Shown one piece after another: positions 21,801-29,127 of a DNA stretch of 29,703 nucleotides. The notes under the pieces were generated by a model, which searched no databases, was not told where the DNA came from, and was given only the letters and a program-made list of their open reading frames with translations. The position numbers were made by a program, and so were the translations under genes. The DNA comes from JBOGIG01 sp050742455. GTDB taxonomy: Bacteria; Actinomycetota; Acidimicrobiia; Acidimicrobiales; JBOGIG01. The stretch covers positions 1-29,703 of the forward strand of contig JBOGIG010000031.1 of the NCBI GenBank assembly GCA_050742455.1, in the 5' to 3' direction. The stretch's first letter is position 1. Each line of letters starts with the position of its first letter.

Positions 21801-22939
21801 CGAAACAGGGCCTGGGCATTCTGGTGGGTCAGCTTGTCGATCACAGCCGGGGGCAAGTGGCCGATTCTCCTCCGCAGGAGATCCTGGGTGTCGGGCCAGG
21901 TGGAATCGGCATGGGGGTAGTCCACCTCCACCATGATGTGGTCAGGGCCGATACGCTCGATCACTCCTTCCAGGGTGCTCGGATCGTCGATGGTGCAGAA
22001 CCAGAAGTTGCGGGCCATTACCTCACTCGGCTTGAGATCGTCCGTCCAGGTCTCTGCCTCCGCCCCGCCGCCGGAGTGCTCGAGCACGTAGTCGACACGA
22101 TCGATCAACATGTTCACCCAGCCGACACCTCCCTCGGACAGGGCCACCTTCAGTTGGGGAAACCGGCTACACACCCCCGACCACAGCCAATCGGCACAGG
22201 CCAGAAAGGCATTGGCAGGGAAGAGGGTAGGCAACAACACAAAGGGTGGGTCGTCACAGGGAATCGGGGCCCACGAGGAGGAGCCCGTGTGGAGGCAGAC
22301 CACGGTGTCGGTCTCAGCGCAGGCCCGCAGTAACGGATCCCAGTGACCAGAATGCAATGACGGCAATCCCAGCTTGGCCGGAAACTCCGCAAAGCTCAAG
22401 GCTCGAAAGCCCTTGGCCGCGTTGTCCCGCACGACTAGGGCCGCCACATCGGGATCCTGGAGCCAGGTGAGCATCGTGGGTATCATCCGGCCGGGGTAGG
22501 CGCCGGACCACACCTCGAGATGCCAGTCGTTCCAGGCCCTCACGCACGCCAACCCCAACTCTGGATCCTTGGAGCGGGAGAACACCGCCCCGGCGAAGCC
22601 GGCGATGAGCGACGGAAAGCAGACCGACGACTCGATGCCTGCCGCGTCCATGTCCAGGACGCGGGCGTGTATGTCCCAACAGCCCGGGCGCATTTCGTCG
22701 AAATTGGCTGGCTCCATGGACCACTCGCTTCGGGGTCGTCCGATGACGGCGTTGAGTCCGATGTTGGGATAGATCCCGCCCTCGTACTCCCATACCTGGC
22801 GGCCGTTGGGCATATCCACCACCCGGGGAGCTCGATCTGCCAAACCACCCGGCATGCGGCCCTGGAACAAGTCGGGTGGCTCGATCAGGTGATCGTCGAC
22901 CGAGACGATCCGGTACTCCGGCCCAGGTCCACCGATCAT
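21785..22939 (-). CDS. COG2159-type amidohydrolase superfamily protein (384 aa)
   Basis: Paralogue of the protein at 3936-5228, with the same order of blocks: VSVDDHLIEPPDLFQGR (Asp15-x-His17), GRPRSEWSMEPANFDEMRPG, CLHTGSS with His217, VALSEGGVGWV, and VEVDYPHADSTWPD with Asp340. These are the metal ligands of ACMSD/resorcylate decarboxylase-like enzymes. It lacks the Arg-rich C-terminal tail of the paralogue. ATG 22939 heads operon B; the best upstream purine run is AAAGGGG about 10 nt before it, and no TAnnnT box is correctly placed. Each of the two large operons thus has one copy of this enzyme type, which suggests parallel chemistry on related intermediates. Reaction unknown. Confidence 0.9.
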   Translation of the reverse strand: MIGGPGPEYRIVSVDDHLIEPPDLFQGRMPGGLADRAPRVVDMPNGRQVWEYEGGIYPNIGLNAVIGRPRSEWSMEPANFDEMRPGCWDIHARVLDMDAAGIESSVCFPSLIAGFAGAVFSRSKDPELGLACVRAWNDWHLEVWSGAYPGRMIPTMLTWLQDPDVAALVVRDNAAKGFRALSFAEFPAKLGLPSLHSGHWDPLLRACAETDTVVCLHTGSSSWAPIPCDDPPFVLLPTLFPANAFLACADWLWSGVCSRFPQLKVALSEGGVGWVNMLIDRVDYVLEHSGGGAEAETWTDDLKPSEVMARNFWFCTIDDPSTLEGVIERIGPDHIMVEVDYPHADSTWPDTQDLLRRRIGHLPPAVIDKLTHQNAQALFRWSTP

Positions 22940-23046
22940 CTCGGCGAGCCCCTTTCTCTATTGGCCATCAAGTCCGACCTCCCCGTAATGGGTCACGGCA
23001 CACCCGGGGCGCCCACGACCCCCCTCCAAGTCCCCGAGAGCCAGAC

Positions 23047-23059
23047 TAGTATGACGAAG
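23047..23059 (+). promoter_or_regulatory. Putative leaderless promoter -10 box of the SDR-VOC pair
   Basis: TAGTAT at 23047-23052, seven bases, then ATG at 23060. An in-frame ATG at 23051 lies inside this box and has no ribosome site, so the second ATG is the better start if the box is real. The 120-bp gap to operon B holds no other clear element. Confidence 0.4.
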
Positions 23060-23836
23060 ATGTCAGAGTCAGCCCCGATGCCCGGAGCTCCCGGTCCGAG
23101 ACGGAGAGCTCTGATCACCGGAGGGAGCGGGGGGATCGGGCTGGCCTGCGGGCGCCTCTTGGTTGAGGGCGGCTACGACGTGGTCCTGTGCGCCCGGCGG
23201 CCCGAGCCTTTGGCCAAGGCGGCCGTTGAGATCGGGGCTCGGTGGCACGCCGCCGACTGTGCCGACGAGGTGGCCTTCGCCGAGGTAGTGGCCGAGGCCG
23301 GCCCGATCGACTTCTTGGTCCATGCAGCAGGGATGATGGCCGGTACCTTCGTGCGTAAGGAGGAGCCCGCCATGTTCGACCGCATCTTGCGGACCAACCT
23401 GCGCTCCGCCTACGTGGCCGCGGCAGCGTGCCTGCCGGTGATGAAGCCGGGCAGCCGCCTGGTCTTCTTATCTTCCTCGGCCGCCCACGCCCCCCAGCCG
23501 GGCCGGGCCGCCTACTCGGCGTCCAAGGCCGCCCTGGGAGCCTTCGCCTCGAGCCTGGCCTTGGAGGTCGAGCGGGACGGGATCGCCGTCCACCTGGTCA
23601 CCCCCGCCCCCGTGGCCACGGCCATGCTCGACGACGTTCATTTCCCGATGATGTCCCTGGATGCTGAGGATGTGGCCAAGGCAGTCGTGTGGCTCGATCA
23701 GCTGTCGTGCTCGGTGGTCCTGCCCGAGCTGCGGCTGCGCTCGGTCGAACGGGGTCCCTTCGCGCCCGAACCATTCGTTCCCGCAGTAGCCCGAGCCCTG
23801 GGCCGTACGGAACCGTGGCCGGCTGGGAGTCAGTGA
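23060..23836 (+). CDS. Short-chain dehydrogenase/reductase (258 aa)
   Basis: Compact classical SDR. ALITGGSGGIGLACG gives the nucleotide-binding glycines (21-27), VHAAGMMAG replaces NNAG (88-94), LVFLSSSAAH holds the active-site serine (about 138-140), and YSASK provides Tyr152 and Lys156. VTPAPVATAMLDD follows in the substrate-loop region. It reduces or oxidises an unknown carbonyl or alcohol. The frame is open far upstream, but that part is antisense to operon B. Starts at 23060 (leaderless fit) or 23051 (three residues more) are both possible. It is transcribed away from operon B and followed, 4 nt after its stop, by a VOC gene. Confidence 0.9.
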   Translation: MSESAPMPGAPGPRRRALITGGSGGIGLACGRLLVEGGYDVVLCARRPEPLAKAAVEIGARWHAADCADEVAFAEVVAEAGPIDFLVHAAGMMAGTFVRKEEPAMFDRILRTNLRSAYVAAAACLPVMKPGSRLVFLSSSAAHAPQPGRAAYSASKAALGAFASSLALEVERDGIAVHLVTPAPVATAMLDDVHFPMMSLDAEDVAKAVVWLDQLSCSVVLPELRLRSVERGPFAPEPFVPAVARALGRTEPWPAGSQ

Positions 23837-23840
23837 CCTC

Positions 23841-24356
23841 GTGGCATCCGACCGGGCCTCGGCCCAGCCATCGGACCGGGCATCGGATCCGGCATCGGAC
23901 CCGGCATCGGATCCGGCATCGGACCGAGCCGTCTTCAACCACGTGGGGCACTGCGTGACCGATCTGAGCGTCTCGCTCCGCTTCTATGAGGAGCTGCTCG
24001 GCTTCGAGTTCGAAAGAGAACTGAAGGTCCCCGATGAACCGGCGGCCAAGTTGCTGGGCATCGAGGCGCCCTTGGGCATGACGGCGTGGTACCTCAGGCT
24101 GGGGGGCCTGGTCCTCGAACTGATGCAGTTCGACCGGCCCCACAACCCGGTCCGCTCTCCCCGCCCGCTGAATCAACCAGGCCTGACCCACCTGTCGGTA
24201 GGTGTGGCTGACATTTCGGCCGTGTTGGCGCGGGTGGCCGACTACGGCGGCCAGGTGGTCGAAGACACCAACATCGGCCCAGCCGTGTTCGTGCGGGACC
24301 CCGACGGCCAGCTACTCGAGCTCCTCGCCACCAGACCCAGTCGGGGCGACGAGTAG
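23841..24356 (+). CDS. VOC (glyoxalase/bleomycin resistance/dioxygenase) superfamily protein with repetitive N-terminus (171 aa)
   Basis: Two beta-alpha-beta-beta-beta modules of the vicinal oxygen chelate fold. The four metal ligands are in the expected places: His34 in FNHVGHCVTDL, Glu93 in LVLELMQF, His117 in LTHLSVGV and Glu160 in DGQLLELLA. The pattern resembles lactoylglutathione lyase or methylmalonyl-CoA epimerase relatives, and DPDGQLLEL is a common family end. Before the fold are 30 residues of SDRA/SDPA repeats, unusual for this family. GTG 23841 starts 4 nt after the SDR stop; a later start after the repeats is not offered by any RTG or TTG codon before residue 30. An epimerase or isomerase role on a CoA ester fits the cluster but is not shown. 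Confidence 0.88.
   Translation: MASDRASAQPSDRASDPASDPASDPASDRAVFNHVGHCVTDLSVSLRFYEELLGFEFERELKVPDEPAAKLLGIEAPLGMTAWYLRLGGLVLELMQFDRPHNPVRSPRPLNQPGLTHLSVGVADISAVLARVADYGGQVVEDTNIGPAVFVRDPDGQLLELLATRPSRGDE
23845..23928 (+). repeat. 12-bp tandem repeat at the VOC gene 5' end
   Basis: Seven units of 12 bp: the first two degenerate (23845-23868) and the last five nearly identical to CATCGGATCCGG (23869-23928). The period keeps the frame and encodes SDPA/SDRA tetrapeptides. The alternation of GGATCC and GGACCC units suggests replication slippage of a two-unit block. Confidence 0.9.
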
Positions 24357-24422
24357 CCACCGCCCTGGCCCTGCCACCGCTGGTACCGCTGTCCTGATCC
24401 GCTCTCCGTCGCGCTGACCCGG

Positions 24423-25082
24423 TCAGTCGCGGCGACGCCGCCCGCCGAACAGCCCTACGTGCAAAATGGTGGCCAGGTTGTCCAACAGATCCTCCCGGTC
24501 CAGGGGAAAGATCTGCACCACGGAGTACATGCTGGCCCGTTCCACCATGGCCACCATGGCCAAGGCCGCCGTTTCCGGATCGCTGACGGGGGCGGGATCA
24601 ATCTCCCTTACTCGCTTGACCAGGCCGTCCATGAACCCGCTGAGCACGGAAACTCCGAGTCGGGCCAACTCGACGTTGTTGGTGTTGTTCTCCGTCCAGG
24701 CCCGAATTACGGGGTGATAGTGGTCGTAGATGTCGTGGAACCGGCCCAGCCAACCCCTCAATTCGTCCCACCCTGCTTTGTTGGCACTGATGGGGGGCAG
24801 CGATTCGGACAGTTGACGCATCTCCTCGATGACGTCGGCCACCAGAGCCCGGAACAGATCCTCCTTGCTGGAAAAGTACAGGTAGAAGGTTCCGTGCGAC
24901 GCCCCGGCCAGTCGGACGATGTCATCGACCCGGGCAGCGTGGTATCCCCTCTTGTCGAAGACGATCAGGGCGGCATCCAAGAGCTTGCGCAGGGTCTTTT
25001 TGCCCTGGGAACGCAGGCGGCGCTCCTGAGCCGGTGCCCCGCCCGTGATGGTTGAAGGCATCCGGCCCCGTTGCGCAGGCAT
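24423..25082 (-). CDS. TetR/AcrR family transcriptional regulator (219 aa)
   Basis: The N-terminal TetR DNA-binding domain is at about 29-75: KTLRKLLDAALIVFDKRGY, then the helix-turn-helix ARVDDIVRLAGASHGTFYLYF, then SSKEDLFRAL. The all-helical remainder would bind a ligand and dimerise. In similar clusters such regulators are usually repressors released by acyl-CoA or pathway intermediates. It diverges from an acyl-CoA ligase across a 61-bp gap, so that gap is the best place to look for its operator. A TAGCGT box lies 6 nt before ATG 25082 and ATGTCA lies 17 bp further upstream. An in-frame ATG at codon 8 is an alternative start. It is the only regulator in the window; whether it also controls the two long operons is unknown. 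Confidence 0.95.
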   Translation of the reverse strand: MPAQRGRMPSTITGGAPAQERRLRSQGKKTLRKLLDAALIVFDKRGYHAARVDDIVRLAGASHGTFYLYFSSKEDLFRALVADVIEEMRQLSESLPPISANKAGWDELRGWLGRFHDIYDHYHPVIRAWTENNTNNVELARLGVSVLSGFMDGLVKRVREIDPAPVSDPETAALAMVAMVERASMYSVVQIFPLDREDLLDNLATILHVGLFGGRRRRD

Positions 25083-25117
25083 CAGCCCACGCTACCCAAT
25101 TGAAAGTTTCCTGACAT
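25083..25117 (-). promoter_or_regulatory. Putative leaderless promoter of the TetR gene
   Basis: On the minus strand ATGTCA (25117-25112, four of six matches to TTGACA), a 17-bp spacer, TAGCGT (25094-25089), six bases, and ATG 25082. There is no Shine-Dalgarno sequence. The upstream element overlaps the CATAAT candidate of the divergent ligase gene. Confidence 0.5.
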
Positions 25118-25128
25118 AATCGTCATGT
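25100..25128. promoter_or_regulatory. Candidate TetR operator region between regulator and ligase
   Basis: The divergent gap holds GAAAGTTTC (25102-25110, a 9-bp inverted repeat) followed by TGACATAATCGTCA (25112-25125, 4-bp arms around six bases). CATAAT (25115-25120) could be the -10 box of the ligase gene. Position, symmetry and overlap with both promoters fit an autoregulatory operator, but the arms are short. Confidence 0.35.
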
Positions 25129-25143
25129 TTCGCCCCAACTGTT

Positions 25144-26658
25144 ATGACTCACCTCCTGACTGACCAGCTGGCCACCATGGCCGAGAATTTCGGACCCCAG
25201 ATCGCCTATGTCGACGCGTCCCAAGATGAGTCGATCACCTTTGCCCGATGGGCCGAGGAGTCCGATCACCTGGCCGGAGCCCTGATGGCCCAGGGAGTGG
25301 CCAAGGGTGACCGCGTCGCCATATACCTGCCCACCGAAGAACCCCTGGCCTGGATCGTCAGCTACGCGGCCGTGCACAAGGCAGGAGCGGTCGCTGTTCC
25401 CACGAACACCCGCCTTGTGGCGAGCGAGCTCGCCGACGTGCTGGGTCACGCCGGCGCGGTGGCTGCCTTCACCGGCACCTCCACCTCCGATCAGCTATAC
25501 GCCGCCAGGAGCAAGCTGCCTAACCTACGGTGGGCCGTGTCCACCAGCGAGCGGCCTCCCGATGGGTTTGTCCCCTGGTCCGTGGCCCTGGAGTCCCCCA
25601 AACCTGACGCCAGGGTGGAGGTAGGCGGCGACGACATAGCCGATGTCATGTACACGTCGGGCACTACCGGAGCGCCCAAGGGGGTCGTAGTGCGCCATCG
25701 CAATGTGGCCCTCTTGGCCAACGGCCTGCCTCGCTGGACAGGGGCGGGGTGGTTGCACGCTTCACCCCTGTTCACATTTGCCGGCATGGCCTCCATCTAC
25801 AACCCCATGAAGCTGGGGATGACCGGCCTGTACCTGCCCCGCTTCGACGCCGGACGGTGGATCGAGGTGGTGGAACAGTACCGCCCCTTGAGCGTCTTCC
25901 TAGTTCCGGCCATGGCCCAGCTGCTCTTGGTCCATCCCCGCTTCGACCAGGCCGATCTGTCCAGCATCATCATGGCCTCGGTGGGAAGCGCCCCAGTGGC
26001 CCCCGATACCTTGAGCCGCTTGGAGCAAAAGATGCCGGCGGCCACGGTGTCGAACAGTTGGGGCATGACCGAGGCCGGCCCGGCCTACTGTTCGCTGCCC
26101 AAGAGCGAGGCATCCCGCCGGGTGGGATCGGTGGGCAAGCCGGTGGCTCCGGTGCGATTTTGCATCGTCGACGATGAGGGTCAGACCTTGGAGGCGGGAC
26201 AGGTAGGTGAGTTGTTGGTTTCCATGCCGGGCCGGGAGCGCGAGTACTTCAACGACCCCGAGGCCACGGCCGATGCCTGGAAGGACGGCTGGCTTCATTC
26301 CGGCGACCTGGCCTACCTGGACGAGGACGGCTACCTCTACATAGTGGGCCGTAAGAAGGACGTCATCATCAGGGGGGGCAACAACATTCATGCTGCCGAT
26401 GTCGAAGCTGTCCTACTTCGTCATCGGGGCATCCAAGAGGCGGCGGTGGCGGGCATCCCCCACCCAGTCCTGGGCGAGGACGTTGCGGCCTGGATCGTGC
26501 TGGCCCCTGGGGCCACACTCACCGCCGAGGCAATCAAGGAGTTTGCCGCCCGGTCCATGTCCGATTACAAGGTGCCCCGGCACATACGCATCGTGGCCGA
26601 CCTCCCTCGGAATGCCACGGGTAAAGTGCTCAAAGCCGAATTGGCCCTCGACGGTTGA
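25144..26658 (+). CDS. AMP-forming acyl-CoA synthetase (504 aa)
   Basis: Third acyl-CoA ligase of the window. Motifs: MYTSGTTGAPKGVVVRH (about 169-185), NSWGMTEAGPAYCS, LHSGDLAYLDEDGYLYIVGRKKDV, IRGGNNIHAADVE, and near the C-terminus ATGKVLKAELALDG with Lys494. It activates an unknown acid to acyl-CoA using ATP. ATG 25144 gives a normal ligase N-terminus (MTHLLTDQLA) but has neither a Shine-Dalgarno sequence nor a well-placed TAnnnT box, unlike most unit heads here. It diverges from the TetR gene and is most likely its direct target. It converges on the dehydrogenase ending at 26683, 24 bp away. Confidence 0.95.
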   Translation: MTHLLTDQLATMAENFGPQIAYVDASQDESITFARWAEESDHLAGALMAQGVAKGDRVAIYLPTEEPLAWIVSYAAVHKAGAVAVPTNTRLVASELADVLGHAGAVAAFTGTSTSDQLYAARSKLPNLRWAVSTSERPPDGFVPWSVALESPKPDARVEVGGDDIADVMYTSGTTGAPKGVVVRHRNVALLANGLPRWTGAGWLHASPLFTFAGMASIYNPMKLGMTGLYLPRFDAGRWIEVVEQYRPLSVFLVPAMAQLLLVHPRFDQADLSSIIMASVGSAPVAPDTLSRLEQKMPAATVSNSWGMTEAGPAYCSLPKSEASRRVGSVGKPVAPVRFCIVDDEGQTLEAGQVGELLVSMPGREREYFNDPEATADAWKDGWLHSGDLAYLDEDGYLYIVGRKKDVIIRGGNNIHAADVEAVLLRHRGIQEAAVAGIPHPVLGEDVAAWIVLAPGATLTAEAIKEFAARSMSDYKVPRHIRIVADLPRNATGKVLKAELALDG

Positions 26659-26682
26659 AGGCAAGCGCCCGCCAAGTAGGCA

Positions 26683-27792
26683 TCAGTGGCTCGGTGGCGA
26701 GGACCCGTCGATGACCAGGTCGGCCAGCCGTTGGCGCTGCCAACCCCCTCGGCCGAAGAGCACGTCGTTCTGCTTGGCCCGCCTGAAGAGCAAATGACAA
26801 TCCACGTCCCAGGTGAAGCCGACCCCGCCATGAACCTGAATGTTCTCGGCCGTGATCATGTTGGCCGCCTCCCCCACGAACGACTTGGCCATGGCCGCCG
26901 CCGCTGGTCGTAGCGGGTCGTCGACCTGGCTGGTCCACGCCGCCCAGTGGGTCCCCACCCGGGCCAGTTCCAGCTGGTGCAGCATGTCTACGATCTTGTG
27001 CTTGATGGCCTGGAAGCTGGCGATGGGGCGGTCGAACTGGACCCGGGCCTTGGCGTACTCGATGGCCATTTCCAAGGCTCGCTGGCACGCTCCAACCGTC
27101 TCGGCGCACACGGCCACGGCGATGTCATCACCGATGCGTTCCAGGATGGCCGTCTGATCTCCGCCGGGGCCCACCCGGCGAGCCCGGCGCCGGTCAAGAT
27201 CGAGCCGGGCCACCTTGCGGGTAACGTCCAGTCCTGGAATCAACTCCCCGCCCGGGTTTTCCAGCACAAAAGTGGCCAGCCCCTCTGAGGTCCGGGCCGC
27301 CACCAGGGCCACGTGGGCACTGTGGCCGTCGAGCACCACCGGCTTGGCGCCGCTCAGGACCCACTCGTCGCCGTCAGGGACGCCGGTGGCTTCGATCGAG
27401 GCCAACGGATCCCCCGGGCCGATCTCCTCGATGGCGACGGTGGCCCTGGTGCGACCCGAGGCCATCTGGGCCAGCAGATCGTCCCCGCCGAGATGAAGGG
27501 CAGCCAGGGTGGCGCACACGGCCGAAGACAGAAACGGCCCGGGTGCTGTCTTCTTGCCCATCTCCTCTTGCACCACCACGGCGTCGATGAGGCCCAGGCC
27601 CGAGCCCCCCAGTCGCTCGGGCACCATCAGTCCGGGCCAACCCATCTCGGTTATCCCCGCCCACCACTCTTCGGAGAAGCCCAGTTGATCGTCGATCATG
27701 CGACGCACCCGCTCGGGGGCCAGGGTGCGACTCAAGTGTCCCTGCACGGCGTCCCGCAAGGCTTCCTGCTCGGCGCTGAAGGTGAAGTCCAC
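26683..27792 (-). CDS. Acyl-CoA dehydrogenase (369 aa), putative non-catalytic partner subunit
   Basis: Acyl-CoA dehydrogenase fold starting VDFTFSAEQEALRDAVQGHL, with VPERLGGSGLGL, ATFVLENPGG, YAKARVQFDRPIASFQAIKHK and VHGGVGFTWDVDCHLLFRRAK. No HER-type Glu and no YEG motif is present, as in the 1625-2749 protein, so it likely serves as the second subunit of an alpha2beta2 enzyme. The frame is open to 28374, but that part is antisense to the divergent dehydrogenase. GTG 27792 has TATCAT 6 nt upstream and gives the usual family N-terminus. Its probable partner, with an intact base, is transcribed divergently from 27865, 72 bp away. Confidence 0.92.
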   Translation of the reverse strand: MDFTFSAEQEALRDAVQGHLSRTLAPERVRRMIDDQLGFSEEWWAGITEMGWPGLMVPERLGGSGLGLIDAVVVQEEMGKKTAPGPFLSSAVCATLAALHLGGDDLLAQMASGRTRATVAIEEIGPGDPLASIEATGVPDGDEWVLSGAKPVVLDGHSAHVALVAARTSEGLATFVLENPGGELIPGLDVTRKVARLDLDRRRARRVGPGGDQTAILERIGDDIAVAVCAETVGACQRALEMAIEYAKARVQFDRPIASFQAIKHKIVDMLHQLELARVGTHWAAWTSQVDDPLRPAAAAMAKSFVGEAANMITAENIQVHGGVGFTWDVDCHLLFRRAKQNDVLFGRGGWQRQRLADLVIDGSSPPSH

Positions 27793-27804
27793 GCCGTGAT
27801 GATA
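27793..27804 (-). promoter_or_regulatory. Putative leaderless promoter -10 box (dehydrogenase, minus strand)
   Basis: TATCAT (27804-27799 on the minus strand), six bases, then GTG 27792. No ribosome site precedes the GTG. Confidence 0.5.
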
Positions 27805-27852
27805 AACCCTGACGCCAACGTCGGGGAATGGGCAGGATCTCCGCGGTGGCGT

Positions 27853-27864
27853 TAGCGTTCGAAT
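27853..27864 (+). promoter_or_regulatory. Putative leaderless promoter -10 box (dehydrogenase, plus strand)
   Basis: TAGCGT at 27853-27858, six bases, then ATG 27865. The hexamer is identical to the one before the TetR gene. Confidence 0.5.
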
Positions 27865-29064
27865 ATGGACTTCTCCTACGCCCCCGAGGATGAGGCCTTC
27901 CGACGCGAATTGCGAGCTTGGCTCGATGCCAACCTGGGCGACTTCCTGGACCAAGGCGAGATCGGCCCGGCCCAGTCGGATAGCACGGTGCGCACCATGC
28001 AGCGACGCCAGGCCTGGCAGCGCCGGCTGAACCAAGGCGGTTGGGCCGCCATCAATTGGCCCAAGGCCTGGGGTGGGCGGGAGGCCACGATTATGCAAAA
28101 CGTCATCTACTCCCAGGAGATGGCCAAGGCCAAGACCCCGGGCATCTACAACACCAACGGGATCTGGCAGATCGGACCCATGATCCTGGCCTGGGGCAGC
28201 GAGGAGCAAAAGGCCAAATGGCTGCCGGGCATCATCGGAGCCGATGAGCACTGGTGCCAGGGCTTCAGCGAACCTCAAGCGGGAAGCGACCTGGCCAATT
28301 TGACCACAGCGGCCGTGCCGGACGGCGACGAGTACGTGGTCAATGGGCAAAAGATCTGGATCTCCACCGCCCACCTGGCCAAGTGGGGACTATTTCTGGT
28401 CCGCACCGATCCCACCGCCATATCCCGGGGCCACAAGCACGAGGGCATCACCGCCCTCATCGTCGACATGGAGGCACCCGGGGTTGAGTGCCGCCCCATA
28501 CGCGAGCTGACCGGAGAAATGCTTTTTGACGAAGTCTTCTTCACCGATGTCCGCGTTCCCTTGGACTATCGCCTCGGCGAGGAGGGCAACGGCTGGCAGG
28601 TAGCCATGGGCACCCTGGGCCACGAGCGGGTGGGAACGGCGGGCATGTCCATCGGACTCAAGTACGAGTTGGAGAACATGCTGGCCTCGGCTCGCCGGCA
28701 CAATCCCTCAGCCCTGATCGACCCCGACATACGCGACCGGGTGGCCCGGGCCTGGACCCAGATCGAGCTGACCCGGCTCCTCAACAACCGGGCCCTGTCC
28801 AAGGTGCTCAAGGGAGAGAAAAACTGGCCCGAGGTCCCCCTGGCCAAGCTCCAGTGGAGCTCTTTGTCCCAGTACCTGGCCGAGCTCAACGTGGACATCT
28901 TGGGCCCGGCCGGGATCCTGGGCAAGGGGGGACCCGACGCCCCTGATGGCGGCCACGCCGCCTACAACTACCCGTGGCAGAGGTTCACCTCCATCGGGGC
29001 GGGGGCCACCGAGGTGCAAAAGAACATCATCGCCGATCGAGCTATTCGCCTGCCCCGTAAGTAA
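27865..29064 (+). CDS. Acyl-CoA dehydrogenase (399 aa), putative catalytic subunit
   Basis: FadE-like enzyme with the long-form C-terminal region seen in heteromeric actinobacterial dehydrogenases. Motifs: NWPKAWGGREATIMQ (64-78), CQGFSEPQAGSDLANL (131-146), VVNGQKIWISTAHLA (158-172), DEVFFTDVRVP (222-232), GTLGHERVGTAGMS with Glu254 as the inferred catalytic base, and SIGAGATEVQKNIIADRAIRLPRK at the end. It diverges from the base-less dehydrogenase at 26683-27792, and the pair could be co-expressed from the shared 72-bp gap. An alpha2beta2 heteromer is inferred by analogy to mycobacterial steroid side-chain FadE pairs. The acyl-CoA substrate is unknown. Confidence 0.93.
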   Translation: MDFSYAPEDEAFRRELRAWLDANLGDFLDQGEIGPAQSDSTVRTMQRRQAWQRRLNQGGWAAINWPKAWGGREATIMQNVIYSQEMAKAKTPGIYNTNGIWQIGPMILAWGSEEQKAKWLPGIIGADEHWCQGFSEPQAGSDLANLTTAAVPDGDEYVVNGQKIWISTAHLAKWGLFLVRTDPTAISRGHKHEGITALIVDMEAPGVECRPIRELTGEMLFDEVFFTDVRVPLDYRLGEEGNGWQVAMGTLGHERVGTAGMSIGLKYELENMLASARRHNPSALIDPDIRDRVARAWTQIELTRLLNNRALSKVLKGEKNWPEVPLAKLQWSSLSQYLAELNVDILGPAGILGKGGPDAPDGGHAAYNYPWQRFTSIGAGATEVQKNIIADRAIRLPRK

Positions 29065-29080
29065 GGCGGTCCCCCCCTAC

Positions 29081-29120
29081 GACTGGGAGGACTCGGGAGG
29101 ACTCGGGAGGACTCGGGCGG
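29081..29120. repeat. 10-bp tandem repeat in a convergent intergenic gap
   Basis: Four units of ACTCGGGAGG type (29081-29090 GACTGGGAGG, two exact copies at 29091-29110, then ACTCGGGCGG). It lies in the 63-bp gap between the dehydrogenase and thiolase stop codons. No stem-loop with a U-tract is evident, so it is not called a terminator. Confidence 0.85.
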
Positions 29121-29127
29121 GCCCGGC

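Noticed and set aside
20463..21920. 485-codon plus-strand open frame
   Set aside because: Antisense to the D-aminoacylase-like gene, which has full metal-ligand motifs; the plus frame has low-complexity Gly/His content.
22940..23046. Promoter for operon B
   Set aside because: No TAnnnT at leaderless spacing and no convincing -35/-10 pair could be picked by eye, so none is listed.
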